From the NCBI GenBank assembly GCA_905221605.1, contig CAJNDS010000461.1, forward strand, positions 1 to 64,000: a stretch of 64,000 nucleotides of DNA, written 5' to 3'. Source of the stretch: Symbiodinium natans. Taxonomy: Eukaryota > Sar > Dinophyceae > Suessiales > Symbiodiniaceae. Both the position numbers and the translations under genes were made by a program. Positions within the stretch are counted from its first letter, which is position 1, and each line of letters begins with the position of its first letter. Positions 33,801-43,709 of the stretch are shown here, one piece after another. The notes under the pieces were generated by a model that saw only the letters and a program-made list of their open reading frames with translations, made no database searches and was not told where the DNA came from.

Positions 33801-36373
33801 GTTTTCTTTCCCCTGTACTTCTGTTGATGCGCTTTTGAGCCCCCTACTTTAGCGTAGACAAGACATCCAAACGGCAGGGTCTTCGTACGATGCACAATCT
33901 CCTCGTGCAGCCGGTCAATGGGCGTAGTCACGTCCTGGTGACTAAAGCTCCAGAGGTTGTAGCACCTGGCACTGTAAAGGACACAAGCTTGCCAGAGCAT
34001 TCCTCCCAGCGGAAGCTTCTTGTTCCAGTCTTCCGGCGCGGAATTCCGCGCAACTTCTCTCTCCAAGTCTAACCACACTGCCCAAAATCCCTGCTTCATA
34101 GTTTCTACTTGTCTTTCAATAGCGCCTTTTGACTGAGGGCGATACCCGGGCACGACGTCCACAATGACGCCAGAAACAGCTACATCACCTGTACGGGTAG
34201 TCAATTTTTCGGCTAAAGACATCAAAGCCGACTCCTGATCACATCTCACTGTGACCATTTTATTCACAAGACCCATTTCGCGAATCACTCGTCCAATGTT
34301 GTAAAACAGATCCGGATCATCCAAATTCATGGCCGGGATGGCCGTGGTATAGTTCGAAGAACAATGTGCAAGAAGCAGCACACGAAGACGACCAAAGTAG
34401 TAGAAATCCATTCCAATCGTCTGGTCCTCGCGTTGCAAACGCCTTCGCAAGCGTCTCGCAGGAACCTTCCCTTTACTCGAGGTGCAGGCTTCACAGTTCA
34501 CATCATAAGGAAAATGACCTCTGGATCTATGCACTTGCAAAGCCACACTTCGCAGAGGTATCCTATCTGAAACTTCTGCACCTCCAGGCGGTTCCGGGGT
34601 TTTAGGTGGTTCAGCACCTTGAGGCTTCGGAAGCGGACTCTCTTTTTCTCCTCTCTCTTCTCTCTCTGAAGAACGTGGTATGTCACTATCGAGTTCTAAG
34701 GGCTCAGCTTGCGTCCCCTTACCGGGGAGGGGCAGTCCACGCACAACTCTCAAGTGGCTGTGCTCAGAAGTGGATCTGCTCCCTTTTTCATCATCGCCCT
34801 TTCTTCTCAACAAACAACAACCACACACACTCCAAGCACAACACCATGCCATGCACACCAACAAGCTCCACAAGTTCCTGTCGAGACAAAGGCCCAAGCA
34901 CATGCCCTTACATGCGAACTTCAAAGAGGCTTTAAAACCTGAGCTCCAAGTTGGTTTCACTACGTGCCTGCTAAAGACCAGAGTACGTTCTACATCAACT
35001 CGAACATAACAGAAACGAGTCTTGATTCGCACTCGGACTCCTTTACGACGATGGTGTAAACGGTACTTTCGGGATACAAGTTGAGGGTAGTCACCAACTC
35101 CTCGAAACCTTTTCAAACACATCTTCAAGAATCGAAACCCTAACCAGAACGAACCCCCCAAGAGGCTTGCTATCACATAGATCGCCAAGCAAGCGAAAAC
35201 ATCCAATGCTTCTCCTGGCATGCAAAACAAAGCACTCCTGGCCGGCAGGGGTCTGTCATGACTCATGTTCAGGAGGTTTGGGTTCGTGACGTTTCTGAGG
35301 TTCACATTTGAGGGTATTTCGGATCTTTGAGGGTACTGCTTAGAAGATCGAAGTTCTTTTGGGCTTCTCTTCAAGGGACCTTCAAGCTCGCACACTCCTA
35401 ACCAAGCAAGTCTCACACAGCAACATGTCTGTTCAACTGCTTCACTCATGCTTCTTTCCAAGTCCAAACAAGCCTGAAAGACACTGTGTTTTTCCAACGC
35501 GCAAGACATGCGATCGGCGCGTTCAGAAACAATTCCACAAAAGGAAGAATTCCGCACAGCCTTTAAGGCCTTCACTTCTTCTGGCAAGGGGAAGGAAGCA
35601 CAAACTCCCTCTCTTCGGCTGTTTGACCCAAGCCACCCGGAGGCGGAAGGGCACCCGCTGCGCATGATGTAGCGGTCTCGGAGGTAGGCCCTTCCTCCGG
35701 CCACTGGCGCTTCTGGAACCGTCAAAGGCGAGGAGGTTGGAACCACAGACCAGGCCTTCGGTGTAGCCCCCGCTGGTGCCCCCTGGGCTTTCGACAGAGC
35801 ACCTGGAATTTCCCCAGGAGCTGCCTTCGGGACATAACCGGGACCTGGAATTTCCCCTGGAGGAGGGGTCTCCGGCACACTCTCCGTTGCGGAAATTGGA
35901 GCTCCAACCGGTGCCGTGGGTCCTGGAGTTTCTGGGGCCCGCTCCTCTTCCACCACCATAGGCTCCACACTGTGGTCCGAGGGACCAGAAGAAGCAACAG
36001 GTGGGACATCCAAGAACTTGAATGACTCCAAAGGGGCCAATGAAACTGCGGAAGGCGAAGGAGGTACCGGTGTTGATGGAGCGGCAGTGTCCCCCAGAGG
36101 GGCTCCTAGAGATGCTGGATCGAACTTGTACCCCGCAGTGTCCGTCGCGACCGGCGATGGCTCCATAATGATAGGAGACGGTGGGGGCGGCGCAGAGGAG
36201 CCCACATCTTTCAAGGCTTTCTCCGCTTCGATGAGCGCCAAAACTCTGGTCCGGCTCTGCATCATGTATTCCCCCATTGGAATCGATTCGTCCGACGAAC
36301 TTGCCGAGGATGACTCTGCAGACTCTGTCTCCGAGCCTTCGTTCATGGCTCCAGTCTCCGAGCCTTCGTTCAT
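30827..36373 (-). CDS. Integrase, reverse transcriptase, RNase H polyprotein with methyltransferase-like tail
   Basis: 1,848 codons without a stop. In order: a Ser/Pro-rich N-terminus; a Cys/Leu-rich stretch (about residues 240-522) that does not look like the rest and may be an intron; an integrase zinc finger (HRSRGHFPYDVNCEAC); and an integrase core with all three acidic residues (GMDFYYF, CDQESA, QSKGAIE). RT follows with DVSVAFMHAA and the catalytic YVDD (32,637-32,648), then RNase H with CFTDASW, SSAESELAA and YSDSESA. After NPADALTK comes a tail of roughly 260 residues with LELCCEEES, LSTPCSAGS, HEWPKGSGLW and CVCPGNHEH. This tail corresponds motif for motif to the one at 58,772-59,600. 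The start codon is uncertain: the coding signal comes in from another frame near 36,380. Confidence 0.88.
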   Translation of the reverse strand: MNEGSETGAMNEGSETESAESSSASSSDESIPMGEYMMQSRTRVLALIEAEKALKDVGSSAPPPPSPIIMEPSPVATDTAGYKFDPASLGAPLGDTAAPSTPVPPSPSAVSLAPLESFKFLDVPPVASSGPSDHSVEPMVVEEERAPETPGPTAPVGAPISATESVPETPPPGEIPGPGYVPKAAPGEIPGALSKAQGAPAGATPKAWSVVPTSSPLTVPEAPVAGGRAYLRDRYIMRSGCPSASGWLGSNSRREGVCASFPLPEEVKALKAVRNSSFCGIVSERADRMSCALEKHSVFQACLDLERSMSEAVEQTCCCVRLAWLGVCELEGPLKRSPKELRSSKQYPQRSEIPSNVNLRNVTNPNLLNMSHDRPLPARSALFCMPGEALDVFACLAIYVIASLLGGSFWLGFRFLKMCLKRFRGVGDYPQLVSRKYRLHHRRKGVRVRIKTRFCYVRVDVERTLVFSRHVVKPTWSSGFKASLKFACKGMCLGLCLDRNLWSLLVCMAWCCAWSVCGCCLLRRKGDDEKGSRSTSEHSHLRVVRGLPLPGKGTQAEPLELDSDIPRSSEREERGEKESPLPKPQGAEPPKTPEPPGGAEVSDRIPLRSVALQVHRSRGHFPYDVNCEACTSSKGKVPARRLRRRLQREDQTIGMDFYYFGRLRVLLLAHCSSNYTTAIPAMNLDDPDLFYNIGRVIREMGLVNKMVTVRCDQESALMSLAEKLTTRTGDVAVSGVIVDVVPGYRPQSKGAIERQVETMKQGFWAVWLDLEREVARNSAPEDWNKKLPLGGMLWQACVLYSARCYNLWSFSHQDVTTPIDRLHEEIVHRTKTLPFGCLVYAKVGGSKAHQQKYRGKKTVKAVYLGPKEPRGGGVFAVPVGQTEIDIFPVCRALEGAKGEPVYDVGAIHALSTSQPLVLDPADPERPIMFEPPPDPVKSEDPDPGFENEDEEMVPDDPDPLNDVPSYVEPTDDEGEGGLGSPEMQPDDLEDMEIDWLTNHLLESLFKGPDILATSKEVADSFTLKFGGSKIKCQVPRNAVSETSGEQLDPELLYASMKLELEELESFGVGKVISEAEARKSARESGRRVLTSRWVNTIKRKGLYRSRLVVRDYASMGGTTLSEGIYSPTTSLEGLRLLLALLCKKGSVLSCDVSVAFMHAAVSRPEYVELPNNVSIADSSVPQKAGNKKVYLRLHKAMNGLRSAPLSWYKELSSYLEKSGFSPSLDPTIYRRKTSKGLTLVLFYVDDLLIYSEDPSEGKRVFEGLQKRYKLKLTGEIPEHGAGEVSFLGRRIFRRSGDKRVYFGLDSKYLDACCSEYNITKPSPKLPSLEKRYSDLVRKGQTEKISPAAHEKYRRTLGRLAWAALSRPDLQFCCGFLGRHQAAPDEAAETCMRDVLKWIKGLPHRVQVFPSTREILEDDADPQAVSCFTDASWSLNSVSGGVITWENCCLKTFSRKQSTTALSSAESELAALTEIAREGLYIALLIETILEGIPQDRETGYYLLKGYSDSESAVCISKMGTLLRKVRHIELRAAFLQELVDRGRFTIEHIPGAINPADALTKSPTNDSLASLCEACGLTTEPVGWEEKASGTSVSVTFKEPNTCDEVLAIPSSWKDEAYRVATGEATMVVLELCCEEESAIAQACKRERDIAYFGITKKLDLLSREASLLLKGILEKMASNERIYVYAHLSTPCSAGSGLRHLRFSKDVKNRARWRASLEVHKKSWRRIRAVFQDYADHERLLLSHEWPKGSGLWGETVYKSTAKRLGLEHECLVDRCCFEEAGNRILKHWWFVSSDSSFIWTLSSCVCPGNHEHASATSIAATGVYPQGLGRFLVKEARRSLERRKKD

Positions 36374-36379
36374 CGCTCC

Positions 36380-37592
36380 AATTCCACGTCCTTCTGGCCT
36401 TGACCTTGGGTCGAGCGGACTGCAAATCCTCCCATTTTCGGACCTCTGCTTCGAACTCGATATAGCGCCGGGTGCGCTGATCCATTGCCTCCATTAACGC
36501 ACGCCACCCATGCCTGATGGCTGAGCCTGGCACCCACTCGAGCTGGAGCTCGACGTCGTCTGGGTACATTCCAGCCAAAAGGTTGCGTTCCGCTTCCGGC
36601 ATGGCCTCGTAAACGGTCAGGACCTTGAGGATACGCTTGATGTAACCCAGCGCAGCCACGTCCCCACCACTCTGGTGGCGTAGGTGACTTGGATCGGGAG
36701 TATATCCTTCGATAGCAGCATGCGCGTCCCTTGCACGCACGCCGCGTTGATGAAGAGTGCGGCCTTGACCCGCGAGTTCGAACCTTGTAGTATGCTCGTC
36801 CAACAACTCGTCGGTGAGCTGGGAAAAATCCCTCTTTCTCTTCACCGGAAGGATGCCTCCATGATCCGGGGCTTCCGGAAACTCGGGCAGCCACAGCGCC
36901 CACGCAACCTCCGCGCTGATGTAGGGCGTTCCATCCAGAGGATCGGGATCGTGATCGCGAAGCCTCTTGGACCAACCCGTTCCCAGGCACGGCCCCACAT
37001 CTGGGTCTGGACGTTGGATCCGCCCAAGGAGCTTCTGCCCAATCTCGAGGAGGTAGCCGTCGGTCATCAAAGCATCTGTCAATGACGCAAAGATGGTCCC
37101 CTGGCGGGAAGAATAAACGAGCCCATCTCCGATAGACATAAGTGGAACTGCAGGTTCCAGGTCGTTCTCTGGAATGGCCGGCACAGGGTATCCACATGCA
37201 ATAAGATCTTCTCTCTGTTGTCGTATCGCTTGCATAAAATACCTGTAGCACGGCCCCCTCAGCATGCTTCTCCACTTCACTATCAGCGGCGGCTCGGCTG
37301 ATGGCTGTGAAGGCCTGGCCTTGCTTGCCCTCCATTTTCCCCATGCTTCCTCCTCTTCTGTCTCTCCTGTCTCTGATGCAGCCACCGTAGGCGAAGGTAC
37401 TGCAACTTGACTCGGAGGCCTCGAGAAAACATTGAAGGGGGCAGCTGAAGCCTCTGCATCCGCAGTCTCGACTGGCGCCGCCTCTGCTGGTGCAGGCTCT
37501 ACTGGTGCATTCAAAAACACAACCTCCTGCCCGGCACTCTCCGCTGGAGAGTTGTGGGAATCTTGCTCCACCTCCATTGGCGGTTCCGACAT
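36380..37592 (-). CDS. Unknown ORF between protease and integrase
   Basis: Starts at ATG 37,592 (MSEPPMEVEQDSHNSP) and has normal protein composition to about 36,380. There the plausible frame shifts into the pol frame, next to a 27-bp tandem duplication encoding MNEGSETGA twice. The nominal frame stays open to 35,523, but that part is a shadow of pol. About 100 acidic, Ala/Pro-rich residues lead into a folded-looking region with KWRSMLRGPCYRYFMQ and YISAEVAWALWLPEFP. I recognise no family. Gag-protease ends at 38,094, so about 500 bp of non-coding sequence precede this ORF. It may be joined to gag-protease by splicing, or be read separately; neither can be shown here. Confidence 0.5.
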
Positions 37593-38093
37593 GCTCAGTA
37601 CCTTCCCTCAGGGAAAACCAAGACACGCAAACAAGCAAAATGGCTGCGGACAAACATGCGCACTTCAAGCCTTTTGAGGTCCTTTTGGGCTTCCTAACGC
37701 AAAACATGCCTGGCTCGGTTGCTTTGGGGCACTCACTTCCTTTAAGGGCACACCTCAAACCTTCACTGCCGAAGATCAGAAGCGAAAAGCCTTTCAAACA
37801 CAACCCCTTCACAAAACATGCCAGCAAAAACATCACGTTCCAAACTGCGCACACATGCCGCTGCCAAAAATCATGTTGCTGTCTGACAAAAACATGGCAT
37901 TTCCTAACAGAATCATGAAGTTTCCTAACCAGACTTTCGGAACACAGGCTCCTATCACCACTCAGGACAGGCGTTTTCCTAGTACAGATCATGTCGTGCG
38001 GTTTCCTACCGGCGTGTTCTTCAGGAATTTCCAGGGACCTACTCCTAACTTCAGCCCTCAAACCGCGCAACATGAACTCAAACGGCGTCCCCG

Positions 38094-39485
38094 TCAAGAC
38101 ATGGCGGACTTCTCGTCCTTTCCAGGCTTCTCATCACTCTTCACTTCTTTCGAAGTCTTCTTCAGGATGCTTGGTCCTGCAGTAATGTCTTTCCTGGGTT
38201 CCTTGTCGACAGGAAGAGAGTCGATCTCCATATCCGATCCCTTGGATGGGCGTTTAGGAGCTTTCTGCTTCTTTCCGCTAATCGCCCACCAGGCCCGTTT
38301 CGCCCCAACCAGGCGGACATTCTTCTTTCCACCCTTGTAAATGCGAGACCCGGTGCGCGCAAGGTGCGTCTTCCAGCCCCGTTCCGACGCGGACCACGGA
38401 GATACCACATTAAAAGGCACATCCGCCACAAGGACGTCCTCCAACGTCAACGAAACGTCGCCGAAACGAACTTCAAGATCAACGACATTCGATACGTTTA
38501 TGATGTCTCCTGAGGCACTATAGAGCGTCACCGTGCGATCATGATACTTGCAGACACGAAATCCTGACAGATGATCTGCTGAGACGATGTGGCATGTGGC
38601 TCCACTATCGACCAGCCATACATCACGATGCTCTACCTGCAGCGAAGCGCAGACGTATGCCGCATCTCCCTTCGAGGTGCTTCCAGTCAGGGTGCCTACC
38701 TTCTCATCTACAGTGACTTTCGGCTCTACAGCGACCGGTCTAGGGACTACTGCTACGGGCTTGGGCTTCTCAGGCTCAGGCTGGCTCAGTACTTCTCGTA
38801 CAGCAGAAGGCTTGGCAAACCTCATCGCCATCACGGTGGAGGTCCTCGAAGACTCGGACTCTGCCTCAGACTCTGGTTCTCCCATAGCCCGGGCTCTAGC
38901 CTTCTTCTTCTTCTTGCCTTTGCCCTTGCCTTTATCAGGCTTGTCGGGCTTCTGCTCCTTGTCTTTGCCGCCTTTTCCGCCTTTCGGCGTTGGAGAGCGT
39001 GGCTTTCCTTTGGGAGTCTGCGCTCCCTTGCCATCGCCCTTCTTGCCCTTGTCGCCCTTCTTGCCCTTTTCACCGGCTTCACGCTGACGGCTCCAGCAGT
39101 CCTTAGCCAGGTGTCCCTTTCGTCCACAGTGGTCACAAAGCTTGTCACCCTTTCCCGACATCTGCCGATTTGAGGAAAAAGGACCCTCACACAGACGAAG
39201 CTGCTCCTCATAGTACCGAAGGCTATCGCTCAGCGATGTCCAGTCGTGGCTCTTTCCATGAAGAACGACGTACTGTCTGAGCTCCTGGCTCAGAGCTTGC
39301 AGCAAAACACTGCAGCGGTCAGCCTCCGTGAGACGCAACTCTGGAAAGTTCCCAAGCTTGGATTCGGCACGAGAAAACTCGTCCTCCAAGTGACGGATGA
39401 GGTCTGTCGGCCGTCGGTGATGCTGGCACGTAGTCGCCAACTTGAGGCACTGCTCCCGCACGTAGACAGCTTCCATGCGAGACAC
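38094..39485 (-). CDS. gag C-terminal part with zinc knuckle and protease
   Basis: Continuation of the gag that starts at 51,310. Across the 11-kb insertion the two parts keep one reading frame (ITQQY on the right, SIVSRMEAVYV on the left). The sequence has the C-terminal capsid helices, a CCHC zinc knuckle (CDHCGRKGHLAKDC) at about residue 120, a Lys-rich linker, and the aspartic protease with WLVDSGATCH at about residue 290. After it comes a short piece (GKKNVRLVGAKRAWWAIS) and a charged end. The Met at 39,485 is internal to the original protein. The frame stops at 38,094, before the integrase. Confidence 0.85.
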   Translation of the reverse strand: MSRMEAVYVREQCLKLATTCQHHRRPTDLIRHLEDEFSRAESKLGNFPELRLTEADRCSVLLQALSQELRQYVVLHGKSHDWTSLSDSLRYYEEQLRLCEGPFSSNRQMSGKGDKLCDHCGRKGHLAKDCWSRQREAGEKGKKGDKGKKGDGKGAQTPKGKPRSPTPKGGKGGKDKEQKPDKPDKGKGKGKKKKKARARAMGEPESEAESESSRTSTVMAMRFAKPSAVREVLSQPEPEKPKPVAVVPRPVAVEPKVTVDEKVGTLTGSTSKGDAAYVCASLQVEHRDVWLVDSGATCHIVSADHLSGFRVCKYHDRTVTLYSASGDIINVSNVVDLEVRFGDVSLTLEDVLVADVPFNVVSPWSASERGWKTHLARTGSRIYKGGKKNVRLVGAKRAWWAISGKKQKAPKRPSKGSDMEIDSLPVDKEPRKDITAGPSILKKTSKEVKSDEKPGKDEKSAMS

Positions 39486-39491
39486 AATGCT

Positions 39492-39751
39492 TTATTTTCC
39501 AAACAAAAATGTTTCAAATGTGTGAAAACATTTCCCGGCCAAAGATACAGGACAATCCATCGATGCCATGCTTGTTCATTTGTGTCCCATGCACAGCGAT
39601 GCATTCACATGCACAGACTGCAATGACGTGCACCCTCACGCTAACAAGACTGAAGCTTATGCACAGGTATCTTTTCCAAGGAAGGGGATTTGCCATGTCT
39701 GCTTCCATCCGGGATCTGTCCTCTGCAGGTGTGTGAGAAACGAAATCTCCC
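39492..39751 (-). repeat. Split direct repeat B2
   Basis: 260 bp repeated at 40,460-40,719, offset exactly 968 bp; forms the 3' end of the DIRS-type element. Confidence 0.93.
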
Positions 39752-39837
39752 GAACGTCGGCTAACTCACTTCCCCTCACAGGTCCGACCTAGGTGTGACG
39801 GCCTGAACAGAATATTCATCAGGTTCATAACGACAGG

Positions 39838-40083
39838 TCAAGAAGTTTCTGGCTGTCGCTGAGAGCTTGACGAAGCGGCTTCATCCGGTTGCTCCAAGGC
39901 AGGTTCAGGGTTCACAAACTGCCACTGAGGCTGAAGAGCTGCAGCAGCTTCTCTTTGCTGCATCTCACGGTCCGCCATGAGATCGTCCAATACCTCAGCC
40001 ACCTTCACGAGGGAATCCATGTTCAAAGCGTGAAGCCACACTCGAAATTCGTCTAGCTGAGCTCGTGTCAACGACCGCGCCAT
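39838..40083 (-). CDS. Small ORF between A2 and B2
   Basis: 81 codons from ATG 40,083 (MARSLTRAQLDEFRVWLHAL), with the frame open back to 40,164. It is helical and Gln/Ala/Glu-rich, with no recognised family. WLHALNM resembles FWPHALNM at the start of the Gag-like frame near 44,930, which may be chance. It lies wholly between the A2 and B2 repeats, where no coding sequence is expected in the simplest PAT-like layout. Confidence 0.4.
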   Translation of the reverse strand: MARSLTRAQLDEFRVWLHALNMDSLVKVAEVLDDLMADREMQQREAAAALQPQWQFVNPEPALEQPDEAASSSSQRQPETS

Positions 40084-40311
40084 GAAGAGTGCTGAAAAAG
40101 GCAAAGTGGTGAGAAAAGCAATTCTCGAGCCACACAAAGTAAGGCTCGCGCTGATCCTGTGCACACAGAGTCATTTCCTGACATAGTTGCAAAATCTCCG
40201 TCGTCAACTGTTCCTGTGGTCGCCACTCTACAAGGTACGATATCCACAACCGGCACATTGGTTACCACATCCTAACTGCCAAATGTAAGGCACTATTGGA
40301 GTGGGTGGGTG

Positions 40312-40459
40312 GGCAGAAAATTTTCCCCGACCCTCTCCACGAGGGTCGTGACTGAGAGGGCTGTGGCCTCTCTTCGTCTGAGCCGAAAAACTTTCTCATT
40401 CGGAGAATTCGAAAATTTTTCTCCGGAAAATAAAGGTCTGTACTTGCAGCACGATAACC
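40312..40459 (-). repeat. Split direct repeat A2
   Basis: 148 bp repeated at 50,317-50,464 (offset 10,005) with no difference seen. It abuts B1 at 40,459/40,460. Confidence 0.93.
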
Positions 40460-40719
40460 TTATTTTCCAAACAAAAATGTTTCAAATGTGTGAAAACATT
40501 TCCCGGCCAAAGATACAGGACAATCCATCGATGCCATGCTTGTTCATTTGTGTCCCATGCACAGCGATGCATTCACATGCACAGACTGCAATGACGTGCA
40601 CCCTCACGCTAACAAGACTGAAGCTTATGCACAGGTATCTTTTCCAAGGAAGGGGATTTGCCATGTCTGCTTCCATCCGGGATCTGTCCTCTGCAGGTGT
40701 GTGAGAAACGAAATCTCCC
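40460..40719 (-). repeat. Split direct repeat B1
   Basis: Copy of 39,492-39,751, directly joined to A2; the B1-A2 junction should equal the junction of a circular intermediate. Confidence 0.93.
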
Positions 40720-40792
40720 TCTCTTGGTCGGGGAGAATGCAAGTCCCTTCCTTGGTCATGGGAGTGTCAGGCGCGGCGCCCGACAAGCGAGT

Positions 40793-41400
40793 TTACCAGC
40801 TTGGCCATTTCCGCGAGAAGCACCTGGTCTTGAACCTGCAATTGTGTGGCAACCCTGTAAAGTCAAGGCGGGATGGGGTATCCGCCGCGTTGGATTTGCT
40901 CGGTACCCGAGCGTAGAACTGAATCATCTCGAGCTCCTGTTCCAACAATGCACAAGCATTGCTCAAGAGGGTCAAGGCCTTTGAATCGCTGGTCAGCTTG
41001 AGGAGCGACGTGCGCACCGCTTCAATGTCTAAGTAGCACATCACGTGTTTTCCCCGGAGAAATTCTCGGGCTAGAATGAAGAGCAGGAGAACAGCTATGC
41101 TCTCAAGCTCGTTGATGACTTTGGACTTTTTTCATTAAACAGGACTGCTCCCAGACCCATTTCGAGGCCTTGGAGTCCTCTTGCGAGGCGTCCGTAAAAG
41201 ATACACCGTCTCTGAGGTCTGGGCTCGCACCGTCCTCGGCGGCGCTTCGGCTATGTAATGTCGTAGCTCCTGAAGTGCTGCGCAAAGGGAGGCTCTTGTT
41301 CTGTCTCCTGACATATGCGGGGGCATTGATGATGTCAGAGCTTCTTCTCATGAAGCCCTTCGGCAAGCGCCCAGAGAGAGTTGGCCCGCCACAAAGTGCA
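40793..41400 (-). pseudogene. DIRS RNase H, C-terminal part
   Basis: The frame 41,044-40,793 ends with YARVPSKSNAADTPSR, a typical last block of DIRS RNase H, after a helical stretch (SLLKLTSDSKALTLLSNACALLEQ). The part upstream to about 41,400 is in other frames (for instance a Trp/Lys-poor DASQEDSKASKWVWEQS piece). It would degrade RNA in the RNA:DNA hybrid. Confidence 0.65.
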
Positions 41401-42846
41401 GCCTTCCCCTCAGTCGATTCCAGGTCTTAGGGCTGGAGGCTCCTTGCTCCTGAAAGACTGCCAGGTCTTCAATGAGACTTTTGGTTCGTTCTGCTGCATT
41501 CTGGATCCTAAAAAAAAAAACTTGCTCGCTGCTGTCTGTAAGGTCAAATTCTACTCCCAAAGAACTGAAGACCTCCTGGAACGGCGGAGCCTTGTCTCCG
41601 TCTCTGTCAAACTCAAAGCAGAGCAAGTCTAGCAAAAAAACATGCACTGGCCTCTGCGCTAGGGGCCAGCTGTCGTGTTGACAACAGCGTGAAGTCATCG
41701 TAAGACGAGCTCCAAGGCAAGTGCCAAAACGTGTTTCCTGTATGACAAATAGCCAAGCTGACCCTGAGGAACGCGTGGACCGCTGCCACGGCGCCGAATG
41801 GAAGGCAAAGAAGCCTGAAGAAGCGAACCTCCCCCTAGCTTGGGTCCTTGACCGCCACGTAAGCCATGTTGAGTGCCTCTTCGGACAGCGGCAGTCGCCT
41901 ATACGCTGATTCAGGTCAATGGTTTCCAAGCAGTCCTTGTCCTGCGTGCCTCGTTGATGTAGCTCTGGGACAGGTCGTCGATCAGCCTCACCTTGCTCCC
42001 TTGCTGGATTGCAAAACGTTGGCTGATTACAGCTCCTTGTGGCAAGCCCTGTTCTCAGAACGGTCCTTCCGAGCAGCCTTTCGATACTTCATCGAGACTT
42101 TTCAGCCACAGTTCTTCCAGAAACTGAGATGAGTCCTCAACTTCCTTGATGACCTGGTGGTTGGTCTCCTGGGCTCGCTGGAGCCCTCTTCGTGACTGCG
42201 CTGCTCGAGTCTCAATCACCTTGGCTGCGGGCTGTTTAGAGCACGCCAAAATTACCTTCCTGAGGGCGGGTGGCACCCCGAGACACAGGTGTCGGGGGTA
42301 GCCGACCAGTCGGGCTTTCGCCACAAATTTTTGTGGGTTCCACGGCACCTCCACCAGAACGTCCGTCGCAGAAGACAGTAGGGGCGTCACTCTCAACGCC
42401 GGGGATCCTGGCGCCTTGAACCCCGGGATCTTGTCCGGTCCTAACCACTGTGTAGTTTGGAGAGTGCTGCGGAGTTGGCTGGGCACTGTCCATCTGGTTC
42501 GTCGGCAAAATCCGGGGATGACCTGAAAGGATGCAGCCCTTTTGGTCTTTGCCTGTGTCGTTACCACCCTGGCTCCTGAGGAGTTTGCGGGATCTCCCTC
42601 CAATAGATTAAGGCCATCCCGACAACCCTTCTGTGTCAGATGCTGCAACAGCAGGGAAACGAAGTGCTTACAAAACTGTTGCGGGGACGCGGTCTCAAGT
42701 TTGTTGCGAGAACTCCCTCGTGCACTTCCCAGGGTAGGTGCTCGTGGGATCCAACACACGTGACAGCCAGGCCTGTGATGAGGTCGTTGTTGCACAGCAA
42801 GGCTGTCAGCTTTCATTTCGAGCCTCCCATTATGCAAAAGTCGCAC
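41348..42846 (-). pseudogene. DIRS reverse transcriptase, frameshifted
   Basis: Pieces in three frames give a DIRS-type RT. 42,846-42,055 holds the N-terminal region (EVPWNPQKFVAKARLVGYP and the helical part after it). In another frame are RFFRLLCLPFGAVAA and the catalytic SSSYDDFTLLS, encoded around 41,690-41,710. In the frame 41,929-41,348 are FQEVFSSLGVEFDL and LRGRLHFVAGQ, the DIRS connection region. At least three indels separate them. The YDDF box replaces the YVDD of the copia RTs in this window. Confidence 0.72.
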
Positions 42847-42871
42847 TGGACCACAATCGCCTGTTCACTCC

Positions 42872-43452
42872 TCAGGATGTGTTCAACGGCGATGCAACGC
42901 CAGAGGAGACTGCGATAGGGTTTTCTATGATTACCACGATGCTGCATTCGCAGCAAAAGTCCCAGCTTCGGGCCGTGAGCCGGCAAAGCTCGTTGGCCTT
43001 TGCCAATCTTTCGGGCCCGGAAGCCCTTCCGGGTACTCCACTGACCTCAAAGGATGCGGCTCGTCCTCCCACGGAAGCTAGATTTCCTTGGCCCTGCTGG
43101 ATGTGCCGCAGGGCGGCGCCAGCCATACGGCGGCCAGTCCTGGGGAACCCAGCCATTTCCACAGCAGACCTCTGTGCGACAGCAGGAGCAAGACCAGCTG
43201 TAATATCTTGCCCTTGAGGCTTGGCCTGCGGACTTTGTCCACTCCGACCGACCGCCTGAGGCCGGCTGAAGCAGCCGCCGAGGTAATCCCGGCTGACCCT
43301 GCGAAAAACTCCAAAACCCAACACTCATGTCTGGTCTGGGGCGCAGTACATTGCGCCTGTCCAGACCTGTTCGCGCCAGGGTGACTCGCCTTAGGTGAAA
43401 ATACGGAAGCCTCAGCGGAAGACTTGGAAAACTGTGGGATTGGCTCAGTCAC
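42872..43452 (-). pseudogene. DNA (cytosine-5) methyltransferase-like domain in the DIRS element
   Basis: The frame 43,452-43,078 has WVLEFFAGSAGITSAAASAG, which fits the AdoMet-binding motif I, then VGVDK and AVWLAPPCGTSSRAKE, which fits the catalytic Pro-Cys motif. After a frameshift, 43,324-42,872 has IVVIIENPI, corresponding to the ENV motif. Spacing and order are those of C5 methyltransferases, but the target-recognition half is missing, so activity is uncertain. Similar domains are reported from retrotransposons of dinoflagellates. The domain lies between the Gag-like zinc finger and RT. Confidence 0.65.
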
Positions 43453-43709
43453 CCGTAGGAGCGGGGGCTAATTCTCTTGGCCTTTCGCAACAGCAGCAGG
43501 ATGCGACTCCTTGCAGCTCTCTTTGGGCCTGTCCGCCAAAGAAGCGGGAAAATTGTCCTGTTCACAAAATTGGGCTGAACTATCTCCATCCCCCATGGCT
43601 GTTTCCGCTCTCTCCGCGCACGCTTGTGCGCGACGCGCGGTCAGAGCAGCGCGGGACGCCTGGTCCAGCGCGGAGGCGCTGTCAACGTCCCTTGCAACGG
43701 GGCGTTCTT

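Noticed and set aside
36370-38097. 575-codon frame on the minus strand (MTGTPFEFML...)
   Set aside because: It overlaps the better-supported frame from 37,592 and is Arg/Ser/Gly-rich in the manner of an out-of-frame reading. No domain is recognised.
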